NCBI GenBank assembly: GCA_947488755.1
Contig: CANLAD010000001.1
Span: forward strand, 2,489,501-2,553,500
Direction: 5' to 3'
Source: an uncultured Erythrobacter sp.
GTDB lineage: Bacteria > Pseudomonadota > Alphaproteobacteria > Sphingomonadales > Sphingomonadaceae
DNA length: 64,000 nt
Part shown: positions 37,767 to 46,966 of the stretch, in pieces
Position numbering within the stretch: position 1 is the first letter of the stretch
Layout: every line of letters begins with the position of its first letter
Position numbers and translations under genes: made by a program
The notes under the pieces: model-generated
The model's input: only the letters and a program-made list of their open reading frames with translations
The model's database searches: none
Told to the model about the DNA's origin: nothing

Positions 37767-38879
37767 CTACAGCGCAGGCGCGGCCTGCAACGACAGCGCC
37801 TCTTGCTCTTGAAGCGGGGCGAGGCCGGAGAGGAACTGCCGGGTCGCCGCATCCCACGAAAACTGCGCGCCAAAGGACGCGCAGGCGGCGCGGTCTCGGG
37901 TAAGGGCCGCGCCGATGGCTCGCCGCAGATCTTCGTTCATCGCGCCGACTTCTGACGTCAGCACGTCGAGCGGCCCAGGCACCTGATATGCCGCGACCGG
38001 CGTTCCGCAGGCGAGCGCCTCGATCATGACGAGGCCGAACGTGTCGGTGCGGCTCGGGAACACGAATGCGTCCGCATGGGCGTAGAACCCTGCCAGCTCA
38101 CGTCCGGTACGCTTTCCCATGAACAGCGCCTGCGGGAACTTCGCGGCGAGTTGGGCGCGCGAGGGCCCATCACCAACCACCACCTTGGTCCCGGGATGAT
38201 CGCAGGCGAGGAAGGCCTCTATGTTCTTCTCCACCGCAACCCGCCCGACATAAAGCAGGATCGGACCGACCAGTCCGCCATATTCGCGCGGACGCGGCGC
38301 ATCGGGGGAAAAGCAGGCGAGATCCACCCCGCGGCTCCAATGCGAAAGCTGGGTCAGGCCCTGCTCGCGCAATTGCGCGCGGATCGTCTCGGTCGCTACC
38401 ATGATGCGCTGCGCCGGGCGATGGAACCAACGGATATAGGGCCAGAAATACTTGGCTGGCATGCGCGTGCGGCGCGAGAAGTATTCGGGAAACTGGGTGT
38501 GATAGGCGGTGGTAAAGGGCACGCCACGGCCCAGGCAATACCGCCTGGCGGCAAAACCCAGCGGGCCCTCAGTGGCGATGTGCACGGCCTCGGGCTTGCT
38601 GCGTGCCAATTCGCGCCCGACCGCACCCGGCAGCGTCATCGCGAGACGGATTTCGGGATAAGTCGGTGCCGGAACGGAATGGTATTTCTGCGGAGAGATA
38701 ACGCTGACGTCGTGGCCCCAGCGGCGCAGGACGTCGCAGGTGGTCGACAGGGTGCGGACCACGCCGTTGGTTTGCGGATACCAGGCGTCAGTGACGATTG
38801 CGATGGTTCGAGGTGCACCGCCATACGGCCCATAATCTACGTGACCGGCAGTGCGCGAGAGGGGCATGGTCTTTCTCAC
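37767..38879 (-). CDS. GT4 lipid glycosyltransferase, Agt-like
   Basis: TIAIVTDAWYPQTNGVVRTLSTTCDVLRRWGHDVSVISP...FPSRTDTFGLVMIEALACGTPVAAYQVPGPLDVL. Confidence 0.88.
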   Translation of the reverse strand: MRKTMPLSRTAGHVDYGPYGGAPRTIAIVTDAWYPQTNGVVRTLSTTCDVLRRWGHDVSVISPQKYHSVPAPTYPEIRLAMTLPGAVGRELARSKPEAVHIATEGPLGFAARRYCLGRGVPFTTAYHTQFPEYFSRRTRMPAKYFWPYIRWFHRPAQRIMVATETIRAQLREQGLTQLSHWSRGVDLACFSPDAPRPREYGGLVGPILLYVGRVAVEKNIEAFLACDHPGTKVVVGDGPSRAQLAAKFPQALFMGKRTGRELAGFYAHADAFVFPSRTDTFGLVMIEALACGTPVAAYQVPGPLDVLTSEVGAMNEDLRRAIGAALTRDRAACASFGAQFSWDAATRQFLSGLAPLQEQEALSLQAAPAL

Positions 38880-39793
38880 GCCGCCTCTTGTGCCCGATCA
38901 TCCCCCTTTTCGGCAAGCACGCGGGAGGCTTCCGCATCCTCGCGCTGCTTCATTTCTTCAGGCCAGTTGAGGATTTCCATGCGCCCGTCCTCGTATTCGA
39001 CCAGCGCATTGCAGCCTTCGACCCAGTCGCCGTCGTTCCAGTACTCCACCTGACGACCCTGATGCTCAAACGCGCGAAATTCGGCGGTGTGAATATGGCC
39101 GCATACCACTCCGTCGACGCCGCGTTCTCCGGCGGCGCGGGCAACGATTTCCTCGTACTTCGAGATGAATTCGACCGCGTTCTTGACCTTGTGCTTGGCG
39201 GCTTTCGACAGCGACCAGTACGGCTTTCCCATCGCCTTTCGCACCGAATTGACGAGGTGGTTGAGCTTCATCACGCTGACATATGCCCAGTCGCCAAGGA
39301 AGGCGAGCCAGCGGTGCGAGAGCATGACCGCATCGAACTCGTCGCCGTGCAACACCATCAACCGCCGCCCGTCGGCGGTGTCGTGAAAGGCTGCGCGACG
39401 AATTTCGATGCCGCCGAAATTAAGGCCGGTGAACTGGCGAAACATCTCGTCGTGGTTGCCTGGGATGTAGACAATCCGCGTGCCGCGCTTCGCTCGTTTG
39501 AGCAGCCGCCAAACGATATCGTTGTGTGCTGCGGGCCAGTAGAATTTCTTCTTCAGCCGCCAGCCATCAATGATGTCGCCGACCAGATACATCGTTTCGC
39601 TGTCGGTGGTGTCGAGAAAGTCGATCAGCAGGTCCGCGTTGCAGCCTTTGGTCCCCAGATGCACGTCGCTGATCCAGATCGTGCGAAACTTGCGCCTCGC
39701 ATTGCCGTCGGGCTCGGGCGTGCGCGGCTCGGTCACGGAACTTGGCAAGGGCAGGCTGGCGATCGTAGCCGAAGTGAGGTCGGACGTGGTCAT
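38876..39793 (-). CDS. Calcineurin-like metallophosphoesterase; commonly annotated UDP-2,3-diacylglucosamine diphosphatase, possibly a PlcP-type phospholipase C
   Basis: TIWISDVHLGTKGCNADLLIDFL, VGDIIDGW, IPGNHDE, VLHGDEFD, VCGHIHTAEF. Confidence 0.9.
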   Translation of the reverse strand: MTTSDLTSATIASLPLPSSVTEPRTPEPDGNARRKFRTIWISDVHLGTKGCNADLLIDFLDTTDSETMYLVGDIIDGWRLKKKFYWPAAHNDIVWRLLKRAKRGTRIVYIPGNHDEMFRQFTGLNFGGIEIRRAAFHDTADGRRLMVLHGDEFDAVMLSHRWLAFLGDWAYVSVMKLNHLVNSVRKAMGKPYWSLSKAAKHKVKNAVEFISKYEEIVARAAGERGVDGVVCGHIHTAEFRAFEHQGRQVEYWNDGDWVEGCNALVEYEDGRMEILNWPEEMKQREDAEASRVLAEKGDDRAQEAA

Positions 39794-39942
39794 GGTCGGT
39801 CCCCGTATGGGCGTGGTTTTGCAAATACTCAGATTTGCGACCGCACCAATGACAGCACATTGTTACACGCGACTCACGATCGCGTTACGGTTTGGCGTCA
39901 ATCCCCAGCTTTTCAACAGGATCTTCAACAGGCCAGCGACCC

Positions 39943-40977
39943 TTACGTCGCGCCTTGTTCGCCTGCCACTTCGAGCACGATTTTGCCGATATGTTCGCCC
40001 GCTTCCATCCTGGCGTGAGCCGCGGCTGCCTCGGCCAGCGGGAAGGTCTCGTCCATCACCGGCGCGAGCTCTCCCGATGTAAAGAGCGGCCAGGCATTCT
40101 CTGCAATCTCGTCCGCCAGAGCCGCCTTGAAGGCATCGGAACGTGGACGCAGCGTCGATCCGGTCAGCACCAGTCGCCGCATCATCACCATCGGCATGAA
40201 CAATTCGGTCTTCGCGCCGCCCAGCGCGGCAATCGTCACTTGCCGTCCGTCCTCGGCAAGGCATTTGAGATTGCGCGGCACGTAGTCGCCTGAAACCATG
40301 TCCAGTACGACATTCACGCCCTTGCCAACCGTATAATCCGCCACCGCCTCAACGAAATCCTCTTCGCGGTAATTGATCGCAAGGTTCGCGCCAACCTCGC
40401 GGGCCGCCGCGCATTTCGCCTCATCCCCGCAGGTCACGATGACCTCGATGTCGAAAGCGCGCGCCAGCATGATCGCCATGGTGCCAATGCCGGATGTGCC
40501 GCCGTGCACCAACATCCGCTCCCCATCCCGCGCGCCGCCACGCTCGAAGACATTGTGCCACACGGTAAACAGGGTTTCGGGTAGCGCTGCTGCCGCTTTG
40601 AGATTCATATCTTCGGGCACGGGCAAGCAGTGACGCCACGGAGCCGTGCAATATCCGGCGTAACCACCGCCCGGCGTTAATGCGGCGACACGCGTTCCGA
40701 GGATCTCGCGCGGGACATCCTCGCCCATGCTCACCACCTCGCCCGCGACTTCGAGCCCGAGGATCGGCGATGCCCCCGGTGGTGGGGGATACATGCCTGC
40801 ACGTTGAAGACAGTCGGGTCGATTTACGCCGGCAAAGTTGACCGCGATCAGCACATCTTTGGGGCCAACTTCGGGTACGGCGAGTGTCTCAGCGCGCAGA
40901 ACATCCGGCCCGCCAGGCTCCGAAAATCCGATCGCCTGCATCTTCCCCGCAATGGTGGCAGAGTTCGTTTCGACCAT
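39943..40977 (-). CDS. NAD(P)H-quinone oxidoreductase (zinc-independent MDR, PIG3-like)
   Basis: FAGVNRPDCLQRAGMYPPPPGASPILGLEVAGEVVSMG; MLVHGGTSGIGTMAIMLAR. Confidence 0.92.
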   Translation of the reverse strand: MVETNSATIAGKMQAIGFSEPGGPDVLRAETLAVPEVGPKDVLIAVNFAGVNRPDCLQRAGMYPPPPGASPILGLEVAGEVVSMGEDVPREILGTRVAALTPGGGYAGYCTAPWRHCLPVPEDMNLKAAAALPETLFTVWHNVFERGGARDGERMLVHGGTSGIGTMAIMLARAFDIEVIVTCGDEAKCAAAREVGANLAINYREEDFVEAVADYTVGKGVNVVLDMVSGDYVPRNLKCLAEDGRQVTIAALGGAKTELFMPMVMMRRLVLTGSTLRPRSDAFKAALADEIAENAWPLFTSGELAPVMDETFPLAEAAAAHARMEAGEHIGKIVLEVAGEQGAT

Positions 40978-41113
40978 ACAGGCATCGTCCCCCAACATGC
41001 GCCAAGCAACATGCGCCAAGCCATGCGAGTTCACGCATTCGCATGGTTAAAGCGGCGGATACCGACCTTGTGCATTGACAGCAAGCGGGGTTGATTGCGA
41101 TGCTCTGCGGTAG

Positions 41114-41317
41114 ATGGACGAAGGCGACCTTCAACGCCCTCAGGGTGATGCTGCGAGCAGGCTCGCGAGCGAAGACCTCACGCCGTATTCGATGGATGAG
41201 CTTGGCACCCGGATCGCGCTGCTCGAAGCGGAGATCGCACGCATCGCTGCCCATCGTGAGCGAACAAGTGCCCACCGCGCCGCCGCCGATCAGCTGTTCA
41301 AGCGCCCCGGTTCATGA
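41114..41317 (+). CDS. DUF1192 domain protein
   Basis: EDLTPYSMDELGTRIALLEAEIARIAAHRERTSAHRAAADQLFK. Confidence 0.82.
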   Translation: MDEGDLQRPQGDAASRLASEDLTPYSMDELGTRIALLEAEIARIAAHRERTSAHRAAADQLFKRPGS

Positions 41318-41427
41318 TCGCCCAGGCACTTTGTTCGAGCGGATTCGCAATTGCGAAAGCGTGCCCCATATAAACCGTAAACATCCGCTAACTCACGAAC
41401 CCTCCCGCCGACCAGAGACCGAGATCC

Positions 41428-43845
41428 ATGCCCAGTTTCGCCCAGAACCTCGAACGCACACTGCACAACGCGCTTGGCCATGCGTCAGAGCGTCGCCACG
41501 AATATGCGACGCTTGAACACCTGCTGCTAGCCTTGATCGACGATGAGGATGGCGCGCAGGTCATGGCGGCATGCGGGGTCGACCTTGCCGAACTTGGCGA
41601 GGTGGTGAAGCAATATCTCGATCAGGAATACCAGTCGCTCAAGACCGAGGAAGACGCTGATCCGCAGCCGACTGCGGGTTTCCAGCGGGTGATCCAGCGC
41701 GCGATCCTGCACGTCCAGTCCTCTGGCAAGGATACGGTGACTGGCGCCAATGTGCTGGTTGCGCTGTTCTCGGAGCGCGATTCCTACGCCGTCTATTTCC
41801 TTCAGCAGCAGGACATGAGCCGGCTCGATGCGGTGAGCTACATCAGCCATGGCATCGGCAAGGGCGGTCGCCAGATCGAGTCCAAGGGGCCCCCAGCGGG
41901 TGCCGAAGGTGCGACAGAGGGTGGTGAGACCAAGGAAAGCGGCAACAAGAAAGAAACCGCGCTCGACCAGTTCACCGTCAACCTCAACGCCAAGGCGGAA
42001 GCGGGCAAAGTCGATCCGTTGATCGGCCGTGGTCCGGAAGTGGATCGCACGGTGCAGATCCTTTGTCGCCGGTCCAAGAACAATCCGCTCTATGTCGGCG
42101 ACCCCGGCGTCGGGAAGACCGCTATCGCCGAAGGTCTCGCGCGCAAGATCGTCGAAGGCGATGTGCCGGAAGTGCTGTCCGAGGCGGTGATCTATTCGCT
42201 CGATATGGGCGCGCTGCTCGCCGGAACGCGCTATCGCGGCGATTTTGAGGAGCGGTTGAAGCAGGTCGTCTCCGAGCTCGAAGGCATGCCGCACGCGGTG
42301 CTCTTCATCGACGAAATCCACACGGTGATCGGCGCGGGCGCAACGAGCGGCGGGGCGATGGACGCTTCCAATCTGCTCAAGCCTGCGCTTTCCGGTGGCA
42401 CGATCCGCTGCGTCGGGTCGACCACCTACAAGGAATTCCGCAACCATTTCGAAAAGGATCGCGCTCTGCTGCGCCGGTTCCAGAAGATCGACGTGAACGA
42501 GCCGACGATCGACGATACGGTCAAGATTCTCAAAGGCTTGCGCAGCGCGTTCGAAGAGCATCACAACGTCAAGTACACGCCCGACGCGCTCAAAACCGCG
42601 GTCGAGCTGTCGGCGCGCTACATCAACGATCGCAAGCTGCCGGACAAAGCCATCGACGTGATCGATGAGGTCGGCGCGATGCAGATGCTGGTGCCGCCGA
42701 GCCGTCGCAAGAAGAAGATCACGGCCAAGGAAATCGAACAGGTCATCGCGACGATGGCGCGCATTCCTCCAAAATCCGTGTCCAAGGATGACAAGAAGGC
42801 GCTCGAGAACCTCGAACGCGATCTGAAGCACGTCGTGTTCGGCCAGGACGAGGCGATCAAGCGTCTGTCGACCGCCATGAAGCTCAGCCGCGCAGGCTTG
42901 CGCGATCCGGACAAGCCGATCGGCTCGTTCCTGTTCTCCGGCCCCACCGGCGTCGGCAAGACCGAAGTTGCGCGCCAGCTCGCATCGATCATGGGGATCG
43001 AACTCAAGCGCTTCGACATGTCCGAATACATGGAGCGCCATTCGGTTAGCCGCCTGATTGGTGCGCCCCCGGGCTATGTTGGTTACGACCAAGGTGGGCT
43101 TTTAACCGATGCGGTTGATCAGAATCCGCATTGCGTCCTCCTGCTCGACGAGATCGAGAAGGCGCACCCGGATCTATTCAACATCCTGCTGCAGGTGATG
43201 GATAATGGTCGCCTGACCGATCATCACGGCAAGACAGTCGACTTCCGCAACGTGGTTCTCATCATGACCACCAATGCCGGGGCGGCGGACATGGCGCGCA
43301 GTGGCATCGGTTTCGGTGACGTATCGAAGGAAGACGCCGGGACCGAGGCCGTCAACAAGATGTTCACGCCCGAATTCCGCAATCGCCTCGATGCGATCGT
43401 GCCGTTCGCTTATCTGGGCAAGAGCACGGTAGCCCGCGTGGTCGACAAGTTCATTCTCGAGCTCGAACTGCAGCTGGCCGAACAGAACGTCCACATCCAG
43501 TTCGACAGCGATGCGCGCGGTTGGCTGGCCGACAAGGGCTATGACAAGCTGTATGGCGCGCGTCCCATGGGTCGCCTCATCCAGGACAAGATCAAGCAGC
43601 CGCTCGCCGAGGAGCTGCTGTTCGGCAAGCTCGCCGATGGCGGCGAAGTGCATGTCACCATCAAGGACGGCAAGCCGAGCTTCGAACTGACACCGGCACC
43701 GCCAAAGGCGAAACCCAAGCGAAAGGCGCCGGCCAAGAAGAAGCCGACGGCGAAGAAAACGCCCCCCGCCGCGAAGGACGACCCAAAGCCGGAGGCTTCG
43801 GGCAGTCCAAGCGAAGGCGGCGGTGGCGGCGACAGCGAAAGCTGA
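41428..43845 (+). CDS. clpA: ATP-dependent Clp protease ATP-binding subunit ClpA
   Basis: Clp N domain, GDPGVGKTAIAEGLA and FSGPTGVGKTEVARQLA Walker A motifs; Lys/Pro/Ala-rich C-terminal extension. Confidence 0.96.
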   Translation: MPSFAQNLERTLHNALGHASERRHEYATLEHLLLALIDDEDGAQVMAACGVDLAELGEVVKQYLDQEYQSLKTEEDADPQPTAGFQRVIQRAILHVQSSGKDTVTGANVLVALFSERDSYAVYFLQQQDMSRLDAVSYISHGIGKGGRQIESKGPPAGAEGATEGGETKESGNKKETALDQFTVNLNAKAEAGKVDPLIGRGPEVDRTVQILCRRSKNNPLYVGDPGVGKTAIAEGLARKIVEGDVPEVLSEAVIYSLDMGALLAGTRYRGDFEERLKQVVSELEGMPHAVLFIDEIHTVIGAGATSGGAMDASNLLKPALSGGTIRCVGSTTYKEFRNHFEKDRALLRRFQKIDVNEPTIDDTVKILKGLRSAFEEHHNVKYTPDALKTAVELSARYINDRKLPDKAIDVIDEVGAMQMLVPPSRRKKKITAKEIEQVIATMARIPPKSVSKDDKKALENLERDLKHVVFGQDEAIKRLSTAMKLSRAGLRDPDKPIGSFLFSGPTGVGKTEVARQLASIMGIELKRFDMSEYMERHSVSRLIGAPPGYVGYDQGGLLTDAVDQNPHCVLLLDEIEKAHPDLFNILLQVMDNGRLTDHHGKTVDFRNVVLIMTTNAGAADMARSGIGFGDVSKEDAGTEAVNKMFTPEFRNRLDAIVPFAYLGKSTVARVVDKFILELELQLAEQNVHIQFDSDARGWLADKGYDKLYGARPMGRLIQDKIKQPLAEELLFGKLADGGEVHVTIKDGKPSFELTPAPPKAKPKRKAPAKKKPTAKKTPPAAKDDPKPEASGSPSEGGGGGDSES

Positions 43846-43921
43846 ACACTCCACTGACAGGAATCACCATGAAGGGCGCGGCGCAGGGAAACCTGGCCGC
43901 GCCCTTTACGTTGTACCCTTT

Positions 43922-44953
43922 GTGACTGCCCCCTTCTCCTGGATCCGGCCCGAACCGTGGGGCGTGCATGTCGTCCCCGCAGATTGCTGGATCGATCCGG
44001 GACGCGCCGTTGACCGCGCACTCGTCACCCACGGCCACGCCGACCATGCGCGCGGCGGCCATGGCGAAACCGTCGCCACGCCCGAAACCCTTGCGATCAT
44101 GGCGCTGCGCTATCGCACCGGAATCGAGGATGAGAGCGGCGAGATGCCTTCCAAGGCCACACCGATCGAATATGGGGAGACGATCCGTCTCGCCGGCGGC
44201 GTCGATGCGACCTACATTCCGGCGGGCCATGTGTTGGGATCGGCGCAGATTCTGCTCGAACATGCGGGCGAACGGGTGGTGATCACCGGCGACTACAAAC
44301 GTCGGCCCGATCCCACCTGTGCGCCGTTCGAAGTTGCGCCATGCGACATTTTCATAACCGAGGCGACCTTCGGCCTGCCGGTTTTCACCCATCCTCCGAT
44401 CGAAGAAGAGATGGCAAAGCTCCTCGGCGCGCTTGGCGAAAACCCGGAACAATGCGTGCTCGTCGGCGCTTACGCCCTGGGCAAGGCGCAGCGCGTCATC
44501 GCCGAATTGCGCGCCGCCGGTCATCATGCACCGATCTATCTCCATGGCGCGATGGAGAAAATGTGCCGCCTGTATGAAGAACACGGCGTCGATCTGGGTG
44601 AATTGCGATTGGTGAGCGATCACACGAAGGACGACATGCGCGGCAGTGTGGTCGTCGCGCCGCCAAGCGCGCTGAATGATCGTTGGAGCCGCCGCCTGCC
44701 CGACCCCACCACGGCCATGGCGAGCGGCTGGATGCGCGTGCGCCAGCGCGCCCGGCAGCGCAATGTCGAACTGCCACTCGTCATCTCCGACCACGCCGAC
44801 TGGAACGAGCTCACGGCCACGATCGACGAAGTGAACCCAGCCGAAACCTGGATCACCCACGGCCGAGAGGAAGCGTTGCTGCGCTGGTGTCAGCTCGGCC
44901 AGCGTCGCGCCCGCGCGCTCGCGATGGTAGGGCGTGAGGATGAGGATGAGTGA
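43922..44953 (+). CDS. Ligase-associated DNA damage response exonuclease (MBL/beta-CASP fold)
   Basis: LVTHGHADHARGGHGETVATPETLAIM; YIPAGHVLGSAQILLEHAGERVVITGDYKRRPDPTC; GTG start preferred. Confidence 0.92.
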   Translation: MTAPFSWIRPEPWGVHVVPADCWIDPGRAVDRALVTHGHADHARGGHGETVATPETLAIMALRYRTGIEDESGEMPSKATPIEYGETIRLAGGVDATYIPAGHVLGSAQILLEHAGERVVITGDYKRRPDPTCAPFEVAPCDIFITEATFGLPVFTHPPIEEEMAKLLGALGENPEQCVLVGAYALGKAQRVIAELRAAGHHAPIYLHGAMEKMCRLYEEHGVDLGELRLVSDHTKDDMRGSVVVAPPSALNDRWSRRLPDPTTAMASGWMRVRQRARQRNVELPLVISDHADWNELTATIDEVNPAETWITHGREEALLRWCQLGQRRARALAMVGREDEDE

Positions 44954-44974
44954 CGCACGCGTCGAACGCCTGAC

Positions 44975-46585
44975 ATGAAAGCCTTCTCCACCCTGCTCGA
45001 CACGCTGGTCTATACCACCAGCCGTAACCGCAAGCTTGCCCTGATCGCGGCGTATTTGCGCGAGACGCCCGATCCCGATCGCGGCTGGGCGCTCGCAGCG
45101 TTGACCGGCGAGCTTGATTTTCCCGCGGTCAAAAGCTCGACCATCCGCAATCTGATGAAAGAGCGCGTCGACCCGGTGCTTTGGACGCTCAGCCGCGATT
45201 TCGTCGGCGATACCGCAGAGACGGCGAGCCTGCTGTGGCCCGAAAGCGACGCGGTAGAAGACGACCCGGCAAACCTCTCCGAAACGGTGGACGCACTCGC
45301 CGGGCTGAACCGCACCACGGCGCCAAAGGAGCTGCCCCGGCTGCTGGACCGACTTGACGCCAACGGTCGCTTTGCTCTCATCAAGCTTGCGACCGGTGGA
45401 ATGCGGATTGGCGTCTCGGCGCGGCTCGCCAAGACAGCGTTCGCTCAGGCTTTCGATGTGTCGGTTGATGAAGTCGAAGAATACTGGCACGCGCTCGAGC
45501 CGCCCTATTCCGACCTTTTCGCCTGGGCCGCTGATGGCAGTGAACCGCCCGATGTGACCGGGCGACCGCGCTTCCGCCCGTTCATGCTCGCCCACCCCCT
45601 CGAGGAGACGGTGGTTGATCTCGAAGACTACGCCGCAGAATGGAAATGGGACGGCATCCGGATCCAGCTGGTGCGCGTGACCGACGCGGAGGGTAGCGCC
45701 CAAACACGGCTTTACTCACGCAGCGGTGACGATATCTCGGCGACGTTCCCCGAATTGCTCGACGTGCTTCCGGTCGATGCGGTTCTGGATGGCGAGCTGC
45801 TGGTGCGGGGTACGGCGCAAGGCGGCGAGGAGGGCGGCGCGGCGAGCTTCAACGCGCTGCAACAGCGGCTGGGCCGCAAGACCGTGTCGAAGAAGATGCT
45901 GGCCGAAGCGCCGGCTTTCGTGCGGCTCTACGACGCGCTGATCGTCGACGACAACGATCTGCGCGAACATGCCTGGACCCACCGCCGCGACGCCCTTGAA
46001 GCATTGATGCCGCGCCTGCCCGACAGCCATTTCGACATCTCGCAGCTGGTCGAGGCGCGTGACTTCGATCACCTGGCTGAAATCCGCGAAGGCGCTCGCG
46101 ACGATGCGATCGAGGGGCTGATGCTCAAGCGCCGCGACAGCCCCTATATCGCCGGGCGCAAGGTCGGGCTGTGGTACAAATGGAAACGCGATCCGCTGCT
46201 GATCGACGCGGTGCTGATGTATGCACAGCGCGGGAGCGGCAAACGCTCCAGCTTCTATTCCGACTACACGTTCGGCTGCTGGGATGGCGATCCGGATGCG
46301 GGCGGCGAGCTGCTTCCGGTGGGCAAGGCCTATTCGGGCTTTACCGATGCCGAATTGAAGAAGCTCGATCGGCTGGTTCGGCGAACGACGCTCAACCGAT
46401 TCGGCCCGGTGCGCGAGGTCGAGCGCACGCTGGTGTTCGAGGTCGCCTTTGACAGCGTGCACTCCTCCAAACGCCACAAATCCGGCCTCGCCATGCGCTT
46501 CCCCCGCATCCACCGCATCCGCTGGGACAAGCCGGTTCATGAGGCAGACCGGATCGATGCGCTGAAGGCGCTGGTGAAAGACTAG
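44975..46585 (+). CDS. ATP-dependent DNA ligase (ligase-associated repair cluster type)
   Basis: YAAEWKWDGIRIQLV nucleotidyl-lysine motif; LMLKRRDSPYIAGRKVGLWYKWKRDPLLIDAVLMYAQRG. Confidence 0.94.
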   Translation: MKAFSTLLDTLVYTTSRNRKLALIAAYLRETPDPDRGWALAALTGELDFPAVKSSTIRNLMKERVDPVLWTLSRDFVGDTAETASLLWPESDAVEDDPANLSETVDALAGLNRTTAPKELPRLLDRLDANGRFALIKLATGGMRIGVSARLAKTAFAQAFDVSVDEVEEYWHALEPPYSDLFAWAADGSEPPDVTGRPRFRPFMLAHPLEETVVDLEDYAAEWKWDGIRIQLVRVTDAEGSAQTRLYSRSGDDISATFPELLDVLPVDAVLDGELLVRGTAQGGEEGGAASFNALQQRLGRKTVSKKMLAEAPAFVRLYDALIVDDNDLREHAWTHRRDALEALMPRLPDSHFDISQLVEARDFDHLAEIREGARDDAIEGLMLKRRDSPYIAGRKVGLWYKWKRDPLLIDAVLMYAQRGSGKRSSFYSDYTFGCWDGDPDAGGELLPVGKAYSGFTDAELKKLDRLVRRTTLNRFGPVREVERTLVFEVAFDSVHSSKRHKSGLAMRFPRIHRIRWDKPVHEADRIDALKALVKD

Positions 46586-46615
46586 GTTGCCCCGAGGAGC
46601 GATCCCCGAGGCAAC
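46586..46615. terminator. Hairpin between convergent genes (possible bidirectional terminator, no T tract)
   Basis: GTTGCCCCGAGGA-GCGA-TCCCCGAGGCAAC imperfect stem with GNRA-type loop. Confidence 0.45.
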
Positions 46616-46619
46616 ACAA

Positions 46620-46898
46620 TCAAAATGGGAAGGATTTTTGAGCAGGCGGCTCTTCAGGGAAACGATGGCCCTTCATCACTTCATTGACCCTTCCTGGATT
46701 TACACCAAGTAGGGCTGCAGCCTGATGCTGATAAAGTCCCTTGTCTCTTACGAGAAACCGGATATGTGCCGCCATCTCGCGAGTTACTGGCGGACTAGCT
46801 TTTCGTTCAGTTGGCATTGCTAAAAATCCATTCGGAAGCGCAATCGCCTTGACCTTAAGAGCGAAAAGGATATCGTCATCCTTGCTTAAATAGCTCAT
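46620..46898 (-). CDS. Small helix-turn-helix protein
   Basis: MAAHIRFLVRDKGLYQHQAAALLGVNPGRVNEVMKGHRFPEEPP: HTH-like; start codon at 46898. Confidence 0.65.
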   Translation of the reverse strand: MSYLSKDDDILFALKVKAIALPNGFLAMPTERKASPPVTREMAAHIRFLVRDKGLYQHQAAALLGVNPGRVNEVMKGHRFPEEPPAQKSFPF

Positions 46899-46940
46899 GC
46901 CCGCAGACGATTGCTAAGAAATCTGCGCGGAGTGAATGGA

Positions 46941-46966
46941 GGGCCGAGGTAACGACTCGGCCCTTT
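46941..46966 (+). terminator. Orphan intrinsic terminator-like hairpin
   Basis: GGGCCGAG-gtaacga-CTCGGCCCTTTT on + strand with no + CDS immediately upstream. Confidence 0.5.

Noticed and set aside
41527-43092. 521-aa minus-strand ORF antisense to clpA
   Set aside because: Mirror of a conserved gene; no recognisable motif or ribosome-binding context.
43661-45703. 680-aa minus-strand ORF spanning clpA end, exonuclease and ligase
   Set aside because: Antisense to three clearly conserved coding regions; composition is that of a shadow frame.
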